Below, piece by piece: positions 1-7,354 of a DNA stretch of 20,602 nucleotides. The position numbers and the translations under genes are program-made. Where the stretch lies: assembly GCA_030643145.1 (NCBI GenBank), contig DAOWMJ010000008.1, positions 1 to 20,602 of the forward strand. The letters run 5' to 3'. The notes under the pieces were generated by a model. That model worked only from the letters and a program-made list of their open reading frames with translations. It had not been told where the DNA came from and did not search any database. Origin of the DNA: Candidatus Latescibacterota bacterium. GTDB taxonomy: Bacteria; Krumholzibacteriota; Krumholzibacteriia; Krumholzibacteriales; WJIX01. Position 1 is the stretch's first letter. Each line of letters opens with the position of its first letter.

Positions 1-82
1 ATTCCCCACCACGAACAAGGAACGCGCCAGCTATAACAACAACCAGTATAAAAGACAAAAGAAACAGTTTTTTCCAACCCAA
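1..82 (-). CDS. N-terminus of a membrane-anchored protein, partial
   Basis: Only the first 27 codons are present, because the gene runs off the left edge of the window. The frame opens with TTG at 82-80, six bases after a GGAGG ribosome binding site at 89-93. It begins MGWKKLFLLSF, followed by a hydrophobic stretch rich in Val, Ile, Ala and Leu and then Arg-Gly-Gly-Glu. This is a typical signal peptide or signal anchor with a positive amino end, so the product is probably exported or membrane-bound. It lies downstream of tmk on the same strand with no clear terminator between them, so it may be in the same transcript. The family cannot be identified from this fragment. Confidence 0.6.
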   Translation of the reverse strand, partial: MGWKKLFLLSFILVVVIAGAFLVRGGE

Positions 83-271
83 AATAAACCTCCAAAATTC
101 AATGCGGGAAATTTGATGTAGAAACCGGTAAGATATTTAATGATATTAAAATTTAACAAATTTAAAACTCCTCCGGATAAAGCAAGTTATAAATATCTAC
201 TTGCCCAAATATACTAATATCCAAACAGGAAAATCAAATGCCGTTAATTAAAAAATGGGGATCTAAATTTT

Positions 272-919
272 CTATATTATTAAATCGAAACGGTCAATTA
301 TGATCCGTAAAATTGCAGATAGAACAGAATCTAGTTCTTTAGAAGCGTCAATAATTATTACACGTTCTCTCTCTCTATCAGCAATCCTGAGATATCCTTC
401 ACGCACTTTTTCATGAAACTCAACAGTTTCACGTTCCAGGCGATCACGGACACGTGTCCCTATTTTTTCCCTATGTTTCGGTCCCCTCCTGAATCCTTCT
501 TCCACGGAAAGGTCAAGAAGAAAGGTTATATCCGGTATTACATTCCCGACCGTAACTTGATTAAGCCGACTTATCAGTTCTTCACCAATCCCTCGAGCCC
601 ATCCCTGATACGCCATTGTGGCATCGAAATATCTGTCACATAAAACGATTTTCCCCTCTCTGAGGGCCGGTCTTATAACCTCGGTCACAAGTTGAGCTCT
701 ACTGGCGAGGTAGAGCAGCAATTCCGTTTTTTCACACATATCAGTTCTTTCCGGATCAAGTAGAATTTTTCTTATATCCTCCGATAGGCGCGTCCCCCCC
801 GGCTCACGAGTCAAGAACGAAGTATAACCAGCATCTTCGAACCGCTTTGCTATTAATGATGCTACCGTTGATTTACCCGAGCCTTCAATCCCTTCAAATG
901 TTATAAAAAAAGAGTTCAT
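272..919 (-). CDS. tmk: thymidylate kinase (dTMP kinase)
   Basis: Phosphorylates dTMP to dTDP with ATP in the cytoplasm, an essential step of dTTP synthesis. The 215-residue product has the family's usual length. It carries a P-loop at residues 10-18 (GIEGSGKST), the dTMP-binding TREPGGT motif near 37-43, a CDRYFDATMAYQG motif, and a basic LID-like segment (RRGPKHREKIGTRVRDR). The P-loop lacks the arginine of type I enzymes and the LID is arginine-rich, which fits the type II (E. coli-like) arrangement. Its ATG overlaps the TGA of the upstream MATE gene (ATGA). There is no clear ribosome binding site of its own, so translational coupling is likely. Confidence 0.97.
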   Translation of the reverse strand: MNSFFITFEGIEGSGKSTVASLIAKRFEDAGYTSFLTREPGGTRLSEDIRKILLDPERTDMCEKTELLLYLASRAQLVTEVIRPALREGKIVLCDRYFDATMAYQGWARGIGEELISRLNQVTVGNVIPDITFLLDLSVEEGFRRGPKHREKIGTRVRDRLERETVEFHEKVREGYLRIADRERERVIIIDASKELDSVLSAILRIIIDRFDLII

Positions 920-2307
920 TTCAAATCACTGGCTTTCCTGTTTTTGAGATCCGCTATTCTTTTGTGGAACCGCCTTCTCGCCATAAGCACCTTAAAAGAT
1001 TCATCTCCAAAGGCCGCTATCCACAAACCTGCGAGCGACAGGGAAAAGATAAACGCTAGTGTATAACCAAGAATAACTTCAAAGAACAACACCCCGATAA
1101 ACGCGAGATACATAGGGTATTTGTTTTCACCCACTCCGCGGAGACTGAATGAAAACACAAAGGAAAGAACTTTGGGTAATTGTACCACCGCTGCAATCTT
1201 AAATACTGTCGAGCACAACTGAAGAACCTTCGGATCTCTAGTGAATAATAACGCAAGGTGACGAGAACGGAAGAATATTGCTCCGGAGAGAAAAAGCACA
1301 ACAACCGCGGCAAACCAGAAAAATGTCCTGCTTGTTTCTTTAGCGCTTTCATGTTCATCAGCCCCATACAGTTGTCCCACAAGAGTAAGGGCTCCCATTC
1401 CAAACGCCTGATATAAAATGGAAAATAACCTTTGGTATGTAAGAATCACGATGTGCGCGGCTGCCGCCACCGCCCCAAGTCTGTTGCTAAAACCTATAAC
1501 AATAGTAATGCCTGTCATCCATGCGAGCTGTTCAAGTGTAATAGGAATTCCGGTTTTTATAATCTCTGAAATGCTTTTCCCATTAAAGCTTTTAAAATCA
1601 CTCCACCGAAAACTGAGAACACTTTTCCCACGTAAAATCACACTGTATGTTAATATACAACCCACTGTATGTCCTATACCTGCCGCGTACGCTGCCCCTC
1701 TGACACCTAGTTCCGGAAAAAAGAAATGCCCAAAAACAAGCATAACCGCCAGGACAAGATGAATGCCATTTATCAAAAGCGCGGTAAGCATGGAAAGATG
1801 AGTATCGCCCGCGCCGCGAACAATCCCTATCGCGACAAAATTCATAATTATAAATGGAGCAAAGAATGAGATTATCCTGAAATAATCTATTCCGATGGCG
1901 GTCACGGCATCAGTAGTACCCAATATTGTGCTGAAAATAAAGGGTGTGCCAAAACGCCATATTATCGCGATCAGAAAGGATGGAATGAGCGCGGTAGAAA
2001 GAGCTTGTCCGAGAAAATGATTTGCTTCATCTATTTTTTTCTCTCCAAGAAATTTATTTACAATAATTGTCGCGCCAAAAACAAATATAAGAAGGATAGT
2101 ACAAGTAAAAAGGATTACCTGAACAACATTACCCATAGCAGTAAGAGCATCTACTCCACTTACGTTCATCCCGGGGTAAAATCTCTTCATTGAATTAAAT
2201 GCTATGTGCCCGACCAATGTGATTTCAATTGTCCACATCACTATTTGAGCGCCAAGATCCACTACGATCGGAACTGAGGTTTTAAGAACCTTCTTTATAT
2301 TCGTCAC
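916..2307 (-). CDS. MATE family multidrug/cation efflux transporter
   Basis: A polytopic inner-membrane protein of about 463 residues with about twelve hydrophobic segments in two similar halves, as in MATE (multi-antimicrobial extrusion) exporters that use Na+ or H+ gradients. Supporting stretches are the VGQLYGADE segment in the second half, IGIVRGAGDTHLSM near the end of the first half, and TGIPITLEQLAWM at the start of the second. The substrate cannot be inferred. The frame could start at TTG 2313, but GTG at 2307 has a weak GGA six bases upstream and is preferred. A 117-base gap separates it from the upstream gene. Its end overlaps the tmk start by four bases. Confidence 0.9.
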   Translation of the reverse strand: MTNIKKVLKTSVPIVVDLGAQIVMWTIEITLVGHIAFNSMKRFYPGMNVSGVDALTAMGNVVQVILFTCTILLIFVFGATIIVNKFLGEKKIDEANHFLGQALSTALIPSFLIAIIWRFGTPFIFSTILGTTDAVTAIGIDYFRIISFFAPFIIMNFVAIGIVRGAGDTHLSMLTALLINGIHLVLAVMLVFGHFFFPELGVRGAAYAAGIGHTVGCILTYSVILRGKSVLSFRWSDFKSFNGKSISEIIKTGIPITLEQLAWMTGITIVIGFSNRLGAVAAAAHIVILTYQRLFSILYQAFGMGALTLVGQLYGADEHESAKETSRTFFWFAAVVVLFLSGAIFFRSRHLALLFTRDPKVLQLCSTVFKIAAVVQLPKVLSFVFSFSLRGVGENKYPMYLAFIGVLFFEVILGYTLAFIFSLSLAGLWIAAFGDESFKVLMARRRFHKRIADLKNRKASDLK

Positions 2308-2430
2308 TATCAATCCAATTTTGGTTATTCAGAAACTTGTTCATTACCACCAATAAAAATCAAAAATAAACTGGTTTCCAGAAAAATGAAACTGGATTTT
2401 TCATCAGCAAAAAAGAGCTGTGAAAAACTG

Positions 2431-3033
2431 TTACAGATCTTTACCCATTGTCAATTTTCCTACATGAACAACTCGCTGAATAAACGTGAAAACGGTTAAA
2501 AAGGCAAGTATACCAATAATGACAATCAGAGGGAATCCACCAAACGCTAAACCCAGAATGAGTAAAATAATCCTTTGGGGTCTTTCAATAAGCCCCACCT
2601 CACACCTCACACCAAGCCCCTCGGCCCTGGCCCTCGCGTAACTTGTAAGAAGAGAACCTGACAAAGCAATGAGTGCAAGAAACACATAAAAAATGTTCGC
2701 GGGAGTTTTACTCACATAATATATAACCAACGCCCCGAAATAGGCAAGTTCTGATACCCGGTCCCCGGTGGAATCCAGAAAGGCTCCAAAGAGCGTTACT
2801 TTATCACCCTTCCTGGCAAGAGATCCATCCATTATATCACAAAGGCCTGAAATGGCAAGAGCGACAGCGCCGCCAAACAGTTTCCCGCCGGCAACCAGGA
2901 AAGCTCCGAACAAACTGATCAAAATTCCAACAATAGTAATAGCTACAGGGGAAACACCCATATAGGATATTATCGAAACAAGAGGATCCAGAAGATTTCG
3001 GAAACAATTATTAATTTCTTTTTTTACAGACAA
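2431..3033 (-). CDS. CDP-alcohol phosphatidyltransferase family protein
   Basis: An integral-membrane enzyme that transfers a phosphatidyl group from a CDP-linked lipid (usually CDP-diacylglycerol) to an alcohol, as in phospholipid synthesis. The family signature DG-x2-AR-x8-G-x3-D-x3-D is complete: CDIMDGSLARKGDKVTLFG followed by AFLDSTGD, including all the metal-binding aspartates. Several hydrophobic helices follow. The acceptor alcohol (glycerol phosphate, inositol phosphate or another) cannot be told from the motif, so no gene symbol is given. An ATG at 3066 is in frame but lacks a ribosome binding site. TTG at 3033 has GGGAGGG (3040-3046) six bases upstream and gives a normal-looking N-terminus (MSVKKEIN), about 200 residues in total. 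Confidence 0.9.
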   Translation of the reverse strand: MSVKKEINNCFRNLLDPLVSIISYMGVSPVAITIVGILISLFGAFLVAGGKLFGGAVALAISGLCDIMDGSLARKGDKVTLFGAFLDSTGDRVSELAYFGALVIYYVSKTPANIFYVFLALIALSGSLLTSYARARAEGLGVRCEVGLIERPQRIILLILGLAFGGFPLIVIIGILAFLTVFTFIQRVVHVGKLTMGKDL

Positions 3034-3090
3034 AATCAACCCTCCCACTTTTTCCTGATGAGGCATTATGGAACTTCAGCCCCTTTTTTG

Positions 3091-3792
3091 TCAAGAGCTT
3101 CCGTTCTTTTCTCGACGACCAATCCCTTTAATAAGTAATGTAATTTCCCCTTTGACACCCCTCGCGGAATAATGTTCTATAAGCTCACTTACCGGACCTC
3201 TTTGAACATCTTCATACCTCTTTGTCAATTCCCTTACCACAACTACCTCTCTGTCTCCGAGTACCTTCTTTATAGATTCAAGTGTCTTTAACAAACGATA
3301 TGGACTCTCGAAAAAGATTGCCGTCTCTCTTCTTTTGCCGGCTTCCCTGATAAGTTTTTCCTTTTTCCCATTTTTCTTTTGCATATATCCGAAAAATGCA
3401 AATCTGTCGGGAGGAAAACCGGAAAGAACAAGTGCGTCAATTACGGCAGTAGGCCCAGGTACCGCGGTAAATTCGATCTCACTCTTTATCAGTTCCCGGA
3501 CAAGATAAAATCCGGGATCGGATATCACAGGGGTTCCTCCATCGGTAACAAGAGCCATTCTTGTTCCCTCATTCAGCTCAGCAATAATATCCGATGTGAC
3601 TCTTGTCTTATTGTGATCATGATATGAACGCAGTTTCGTGCTTATACCGTATCGTGAAAAAAGAATCCCTGTTTTTCGCTTATCTTCCGCTAAAACGACA
3701 TCAACGTCTTTCAATGTGTCTATCGCTCTCTCAGAAAAGTCACCGAGATTCCCAATGGGAGTACTGACAAAATAAAATTGAAAAGATCTCAT
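3091..3792 (-). CDS. rsmI: 16S rRNA (cytidine1402-2'-O)-methyltransferase
   Basis: Methylates the ribose of C1402 in the decoding centre of 16S rRNA using S-adenosylmethionine. The family motifs appear in order: STPIGNLGD (10-18), LAEDKR (34-39), DGGTPVISDPG (84-94), VPGPTA, the SGFPPDRFAFFGY loop, ESPYRL and RELTKRYE. At 233 residues it is somewhat shorter than E. coli RsmI but contains the full tetrapyrrole-methylase-like fold. It starts ten bases after the ltaE stop with no obvious ribosome binding site, so it probably depends on coupling or readthrough within the operon. Confidence 0.96.
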   Translation of the reverse strand: MRSFQFYFVSTPIGNLGDFSERAIDTLKDVDVVLAEDKRKTGILFSRYGISTKLRSYHDHNKTRVTSDIIAELNEGTRMALVTDGGTPVISDPGFYLVRELIKSEIEFTAVPGPTAVIDALVLSGFPPDRFAFFGYMQKKNGKKEKLIREAGKRRETAIFFESPYRLLKTLESIKKVLGDREVVVVRELTKRYEDVQRGPVSELIEHYSARGVKGEITLLIKGIGRREKNGSS

Positions 3793-3801
3793 TACTAATT
3801 C

Positions 3802-4845
3802 TTAAATTCCTGAAAATGTTTTCTCAAAATAAGTGATATCATCAAATGATATATCCATATGCGTGACCATACGTATTCTTCGCCCGCCAAAAGGTAAACA
3901 GCGTATCCCCACCTGGGCCAGTTTACTGACAAAAGATTCAATTTCTATTGAAACGTCAATAACCTCGAATATAACAATGTTCGTCTGGACAGGATAAACA
4001 AGTGCAAATCGCGGGTCCGCGCTTATTGTGTCAGCAATCCTGGCAGCCTTTGTATGATCTTCGCCAAGCCGTTCAACATTGTTCTCAATGGCGTAAAGAC
4101 AGGCTGCGGCGAGTAACCCCGCCTGCCTCCATCCCCCACCCAGTCTCTTTCTCCAGTCTCTTGCCCTCTTAATAGTCTCGGCATCGGAAACAAGAACGGA
4201 TCCCACAGGCGCTCCAAGACCTTTCGAAAAACAGATATTCACCGAATCGGCAAGCTCAGCCCATCGAATAAAAGGAATCCCGGTAACCACAACTGCGTTC
4301 GCAAGACGCGCCCCATCCATATGAAGCTTCAAATTAAATTCTGCGGCAAACCCGGAAACCTCTTTTATCATATCGAAGGGATAAATCATTCCTCCACCGC
4401 GATTATGAGTATTCTCTACGCAAACCAGTGAAGTTCGGGGATAATGAAAATTGTCGGGCCTCACAACCGACGGCAATTCGTCAACAGGAAGAAAACCACC
4501 GGTTCCATCAAATGGATGAAGCTGCAATCCCCCAATTACCGCGGAGCCCGCCGCTTCGTAATTGAAAATATGACTATTTCTATCAAGAAGAACCTCATCT
4601 CCGGGTTTTGTCTGGGAAATCAAAGCAAGCAGGTTTGCCATAGTGCCACTTACGACATACAGCGCGTCTTCTTTCCCAAGAAGTTCCGCCATCTTTTTTT
4701 CAAAGAGCAATACTGTGGGATCATCCCCCAACACATCGTCACCAACCTCAGCCCGTATCATTGCTTCTTTCATCCCCGGAGAATATTTAGTAACTGTATC
4801 ACTTCTTAAATCAATTACTCTTTTATCCAATCCCTCACCCTCCAT
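3802..4845 (-). CDS. ltaE: low-specificity L-threonine aldolase
   Basis: A pyridoxal-phosphate enzyme that cleaves L-threonine and L-allo-threonine to glycine and acetaldehyde. Visible features are IDLRSDTVT at the N-terminus, VGDDVLGDDPT, the cofactor-stacking histidine in SHIFNYE (His92), HMDGARL (Asp177, Arg180), and the Schiff-base lysine in CFSKGLGAPVGS (Lys208). Length is 347 residues, normal for the family. The frame stays open 27 codons upstream to 4926, but that extension is Trp/Cys-rich and unlike the family. ATG 4845 has TTTTGGAGAATTG directly upstream and matches the usual N-terminus. It is the first gene of the housekeeping run going towards tmk. Confidence 0.95.
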   Translation of the reverse strand: MEGEGLDKRVIDLRSDTVTKYSPGMKEAMIRAEVGDDVLGDDPTVLLFEKKMAELLGKEDALYVVSGTMANLLALISQTKPGDEVLLDRNSHIFNYEAAGSAVIGGLQLHPFDGTGGFLPVDELPSVVRPDNFHYPRTSLVCVENTHNRGGGMIYPFDMIKEVSGFAAEFNLKLHMDGARLANAVVVTGIPFIRWAELADSVNICFSKGLGAPVGSVLVSDAETIKRARDWRKRLGGGWRQAGLLAAACLYAIENNVERLGEDHTKAARIADTISADPRFALVYPVQTNIVIFEVIDVSIEIESFVSKLAQVGIRCLPFGGRRIRMVTHMDISFDDITYFEKTFSGI

Positions 4846-5039
4846 CAATTCTCCAAAACAGCGAAAACTCCAACAGATCCACTGACACCTTCGTTTCAGA
4901 GACATCCACTTCCATACCAGACACACTACACCCGATAAGTAAGCTCACATGAACAGCGCCGTGCTATCAAAAGAAACAGGGTGATAGATCTACTCGCAAT
5001 ACAGAAATAAAAAATGATCGCTGAATATCACAACGAAAA

Positions 5040-5318
5040 TTAACTCTGAGCAACAAGCTCTTTTAATTCACGCGAAACCTTGAAGACAGGCACAAGCCGC
5101 TCGGGAACCGGAACAGGCTCTCCTGTTCTCGGATTCCTGGCCATTCTTGCCTTACGACGTTTCACCTTAAAGGTTCCGAATCCCCTGATCTCAAAGTGCT
5201 CTCCATTTACCAGTCCATTGGAAATGCACCCCAGAAACCCTTCAACCGCTTCTGCTACTTCCTTCTTAGTCAAGCCGGTTTTATTGGCAACGTCTTCAAC
5301 TATGTCAGCCTTTGTCAT
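5040..5318 (-). CDS. HU/IHF-family DNA-binding protein
   Basis: A small basic nucleoid protein that binds and bends DNA as a dimer. The 92-residue product starts MTKADIVEDVANKTGL and has the HU core: FEIRGFGTFKVKRRKAR, then the beta-arm with ARNPRTGEPVPVPE, whose RNP proline intercalates into DNA in HU and IHF. The C-terminal helix ends in ELKELVAQS. In-frame ATGs at 5357 and 5333 exist, but ATG 5318 has a perfect AAGGAGG eight bases upstream and gives the canonical length. HU, IHF-alpha and IHF-beta types cannot be separated with confidence. The gene has its own promoter upstream. Confidence 0.95.
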   Translation of the reverse strand: MTKADIVEDVANKTGLTKKEVAEAVEGFLGCISNGLVNGEHFEIRGFGTFKVKRRKARMARNPRTGEPVPVPERLVPVFKVSRELKELVAQS

Positions 5319-5380
5319 CTGCCCCTCCTTCATTAAAACCAGGAAACACTCTCTCATACCTAATTCAAACAGTAAGTCTT

Positions 5381-5389
5381 ATTATAACA
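5381..5389 (-). promoter_or_regulatory. extended -10 promoter for the HU gene
   Basis: Read on the minus strand the sequence is TGTTATAAT, that is TATAAT preceded by TGN. A start about 7 bases downstream would leave a leader of roughly 55 bases before the HU ATG. A consensus TTGACA (5416-5421) lies 29 bases upstream of this -10, too far to pair with it. It could serve a second weak -10 (TTTAAG). Confidence 0.5.
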
Positions 5390-5823
5390 ATTTCTTAAAG
5401 CAAAACACGGACAGGTGTCAAGAAATTTTATTAATTAATTTCAATACCTAAAAAAATAGAGCAGTAAGAATCATATTTCTGTTGCAATTTCATACTTCAG
5501 ATATTGCAATATTAAAAAATGAATTCACTTTTTTATTCCATAACAAAGAAATTATAAGGAACAATCGGTAACCCTGGGAAATCCTCCATAAAAAGTAAAT
5601 TCCCTCAAACACCATATAGAACATCATTTGTTCGATTTCAGCACGATTATAATTAGATTCTGGTATGCGCTTTGCTCAAACAAATATCCGCTGCGAGGTG
5701 GTCGCCGCCTTCACGAACCCGACCCTGCATCGAATCATCTCGCGGCTTTTTTTATTATAAAATTCAAAACAGACGATGACACAATTCAGCGTACCACTGA
5801 CTTATTCGTGGTTATTTACAATT
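5390..5823. other. gene-poor intergenic stretch
   Basis: No convincing coding frame on either strand between the HU promoter and the stop of the beta-barrel gene. Most of it is AT-rich and unstructured. The exception is the GC-rich island at 5693-5753. A plus-strand frame across 5628-5831 lacks a ribosome binding site and looks like chance. Confidence 0.5.
5693..5753 (+). other. GC-rich island with nested inverted repeats and T-run
   Basis: Inside an AT-rich gap, GCGAG (5693-5697) pairs with CTCGC (5739-5743) and encloses a second pair, GGTCG (5700-5704) with CGACC (5720-5724). A run of seven T follows at 5747-5753. This could be a plus-strand terminator, a short structured RNA, or the relic of a lost element. 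The stems are only five base pairs each, so the structure is tentative. Confidence 0.35.
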
Positions 5824-6273
5824 CTATTTGAAAAAGTATCGTAAGCCGATACCAGCGTTTAATTCAAAATCTGAATCAGGGAAAAGATCAAATATAGGAA
5901 CAATTTCAAAGAAAGCATCTAATGGTATTTCGGTAAAAAAGTAATTAACGCCAAGTACTCCACGAACACCGAGCCCTGTATTATCACCAATACTAACTCT
6001 CGCTCCCAACCCATAATAAAGCGGTAACTGTTGATTTGAAAATGTATTGAAATTATGCCATAGATGATCAGCATGTAAATATAAATTGCCTTTCTTACCT
6101 AACGACCACGCAAATCCTGCGTCAAATGCTGTTCTATTTGAATTCCACAATTTAGCGCTTAGCCCTGTGGGTTCACCGATAACAATTCCTAAACCTTTTC
6201 CTTTATTTTGTGCAACCGAATTATTAAAACAAATTGCCATAAAAAACAAGAAAGTTAATATCACTCGCTTCAT
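5824..6273 (-). CDS. DUF3996-like outer-membrane beta-barrel protein
   Basis: A 149-residue protein with a clear Sec signal peptide (MKRVILTFLFFMAICFNNSV, then AQ). The mature part consists of alternating short beta-strands: GLGIVIGEPTGLSAKLW, a glycine-rich YYGLGARVSIG segment, GVLGVNYFF, FFEIVPIFDLFP and a final GIGLRYFF, where an aromatic-rich C-terminus is typical of outer-membrane barrels. The pattern matches the DUF3996 family as I know it (small barrels such as Borrelia BAPKO_0422). Function is unknown. The frame opens further upstream at 6330, but ATG 6273 has AAGGGGGAAG just upstream and lies about 22 bases after the predicted transcription start. It is probably transcribed alone. 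Confidence 0.8.
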   Translation of the reverse strand: MKRVILTFLFFMAICFNNSVAQNKGKGLGIVIGEPTGLSAKLWNSNRTAFDAGFAWSLGKKGNLYLHADHLWHNFNTFSNQQLPLYYGLGARVSIGDNTGLGVRGVLGVNYFFTEIPLDAFFEIVPIFDLFPDSDFELNAGIGLRYFFK

Positions 6274-6301
6274 AATCTTCCCCCTTTTCCAAATAGCAAC
6301 A

Positions 6302-6330
6302 AGTATAACTATAGTATACTGCCTTAACAA
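6302..6330 (-). promoter_or_regulatory. sigma-70 promoter for the beta-barrel gene
   Basis: On the minus strand TTGTTA (6330-6325) is followed after exactly 17 bases by TATACT (6307-6302). The predicted start near 6295 gives a short leader to the ATG at 6273. This placement rules out the longer reading frame start at 6330. Confidence 0.65.
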
Positions 6331-6385
6331 TTCTCCTTAACACTCATTCTAGGGAGCAAGAATCATAACATAAAAGATGGTGTTA

Positions 6386-6862
6386 TCAGTTCTTCCTGAA
6401 ATAGAACAGCGAGCCCGCTGAATAAGCGGTTAGTGTAAAGAACACGTATACCGGGAACCACAGTAAACCCTCGAAAACGGCCTCCTTGTACATCGCGTAT
6501 AAAACAAACATAGCTCCCATTGAAAAGGGTAGTGATATCGCCGCCGCCTGAGTCATATTGTAATTCTGCTTTTCATCGTAGGGAGTACCCTCTCCCTGAA
6601 CTTTCATAATAACCGCGGAGTATAAATATACAAGCACCGCAGGGAGTAAGATTAGTTCGAAGTAGTGACCGGTCATAATCATCTCTCCCAGTCCTAACGA
6701 GACCGCCAGGCCCGCCACCCCACAGAGAATACCGATAACATTTATCGCGTAAAAGAGCTTTTCATTCATCTTCAGCCGCTTTGCGAACCTTGTTTTCGGT
6801 AGGAGCCAATACGCTATAACAGACAAAACCAGAATCAGGAAAATAAACATCTTGGTATTCAT
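6386..6862 (-). CDS. integral membrane protein paired with an XRE regulator
   Basis: A 158-residue protein with about five predicted membrane helices (roughly residues 4-20, 36-57, 66-85, 104-125 and 130-150) separated by short basic or acidic loops, and a C-terminus FYFRKN. I do not recognise the family. The frame can be extended to a TTG at 6904 that overlaps the regulator's stop, but ATG 6862 has AAGGGGG seven bases upstream and is preferred. It follows the small HTH gene by 38 bases on the same strand and is probably its co-transcribed partner. Small HTH proteins paired with a short membrane protein recur in bacteria and archaea, generally with unknown role. Confidence 0.75.
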   Translation of the reverse strand: MNTKMFIFLILVLSVIAYWLLPKTRFAKRLKMNEKLFYAINVIGILCGVAGLAVSLGLGEMIMTGHYFELILLPAVLVYLYSAVIMKVQGEGTPYDEKQNYNMTQAAAISLPFSMGAMFVLYAMYKEAVFEGLLWFPVYVFFTLTAYSAGSLFYFRKN

Positions 6863-6900
6863 TTTGTACCCCCTTCGGATTGCAGCATCTAAGTTAATAT

Positions 6901-7113
6901 TCAATCAACATCATCAATTATATAGAAAACTTCCTCGAACCGTTTGCCGAAATACTTCACCAGCTTGAGCGCCAGTAAAGCGGACGGCACATACTTGCTC
7001 TTTTCGATCGAAATAATAGTCTGCCTGGTTACACCCACCTCCTTTGCAAGAACTTCTTGTGTTATCTCGTCTCTTTCAAATCTGCATTTTCTCAGATTAT
7101 TTCTCAGTTTCAT
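6901..7113 (-). CDS. small XRE-family (Cro/CI-type) HTH regulator
   Basis: A 70-residue one-domain DNA-binding protein. The helix-turn-helix is EITQEVLAKEVGVTRQTIIS, followed by IEKSKYVPSALLALKLVKYF, as in the short YozG-like XRE regulators. Length is typical of that group. The frame opens at 7152, but ATG 7113 has GGGAG eight bases upstream. A consensus promoter and two perfect palindromes lie 50-90 bases upstream, so autoregulation is the simplest model. The next gene on the same strand encodes a membrane protein, and the two form a likely two-gene operon. Confidence 0.9.
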   Translation of the reverse strand: MKLRNNLRKCRFERDEITQEVLAKEVGVTRQTIISIEKSKYVPSALLALKLVKYFGKRFEEVFYIIDDVD

Positions 7114-7161
7114 AAAAATGTCTCCCGGCTCTCTAAAGTTAAAACTGATCACAATGTTTAT

Positions 7162-7186
7162 TATGCTTTACATAATGTAAAGCATA
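7162..7186. promoter_or_regulatory. 25-base palindrome, probable operator
   Basis: Two perfect 11-base arms, TATGCTTTACA and TGTAAAGCATA, flank a 3-base centre (TAA). The palindrome covers the predicted transcription start of the XRE gene, where a bound repressor would block transcription. Binding by the XRE protein itself is inferred from position. Confidence 0.65.
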
Positions 7187-7201
7187 CTATACATATAGTA
7201 T
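7184..7201. promoter_or_regulatory. 18-base palindrome over the -10 element
   Basis: Perfect 8-base arms, ATACTATA and TATAGTAT, with a 2-base centre. It contains the -10 hexamer of the XRE promoter and overlaps the 25-base palindrome by three bases. Its sequence differs from that palindrome, so it may be a second, weaker operator or simply a symmetrical -10 region. Confidence 0.5.
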
Positions 7202-7223
7202 CAAAAAACAATCCAAATGTCAA
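7195..7223 (-). promoter_or_regulatory. consensus sigma-70 promoter for the XRE operon
   Basis: On the minus strand TTGACA (7223-7218) and TACTAT (7200-7195) are separated by exactly 17 bases. The start is predicted near 7188, inside the palindromic region, giving a leader of about 75 bases. Confidence 0.75.
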
Positions 7224-7288
7224 GTTTATTTAACATTTTGTTATAAATTCTTAACATGATTATGTATGCCGGAATAATTGGTGACAGT

Positions 7289-7354
7289 TCAAGAAGATAA
7301 TAAAACTAATATTGCCGCCCCGGCGATAGCGCTATTTATCGATTCAATTTTCAT
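7289..7354 (-). CDS. possible 21-residue membrane peptide after queE
   Basis: The ATG shares its A with the queE stop (TGATG), and GGAG lies seven bases upstream within the last queE codons. The frame encodes 21 residues, starting MKIESINSAIAG and continuing with a hydrophobic run of Ala, Ile, Leu and Val to Ser-Ser. It looks like a single short membrane helix. Immediately after the stop, a shifted frame stays open and apolar for about 30 codons (LLELSPIIPAYIIMLRIYNK), so this may also be the head of a small frameshifted membrane-protein gene. Expression is unproven. Confidence 0.35.
   Translation of the reverse strand: MKIESINSAIAGAAILVLLSS

Noticed and set aside
83..271. Short TTG-initiated ORF after GGAGGA in the gap below tmk
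   Set aside because: The spacing of nine bases is tolerable, but it would overlap the better-supported frame starting at 82 and has no recognisable content.
2314..2430. Terminator between the phosphatidyltransferase and MATE genes
   Set aside because: The only candidate stems are alternative four- or five-base CCAG/CTGG pairs, too weak to call despite nearby T-runs.
4835..4915. 26-codon minus-strand ORF (MEVDVSETKVSVD...) overlapping the ltaE start
   Set aside because: Composition looks protein-like, but there is no ribosome binding site, it is short and no family is recognised. It is probably chance.
4846..4926. 27-residue N-terminal extension of the threonine aldolase frame
   Set aside because: It is Trp/Cys-rich, unlike the family, and the internal ATG 4845 has a good ribosome binding site and the canonical N-terminus.
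5000..5035. Terminator after the HU gene
   Set aside because: TGAT-N8-ATCA followed by six T is present, but a four-base AT-rich stem is not convincing.
5688..5750. tRNA, tmRNA end or integron attC site at the GC-rich island
   Set aside because: TCGAATC and paired arms recall a T-loop, but no cloverleaf can be drawn, and the attC core sites (RYYYAAC/GTTRRRY) are missing.
5628..5831. 67-codon plus-strand ORF
   Set aside because: No ribosome binding site and low-quality composition; it crosses the GC-rich island and runs into the end of the beta-barrel gene.
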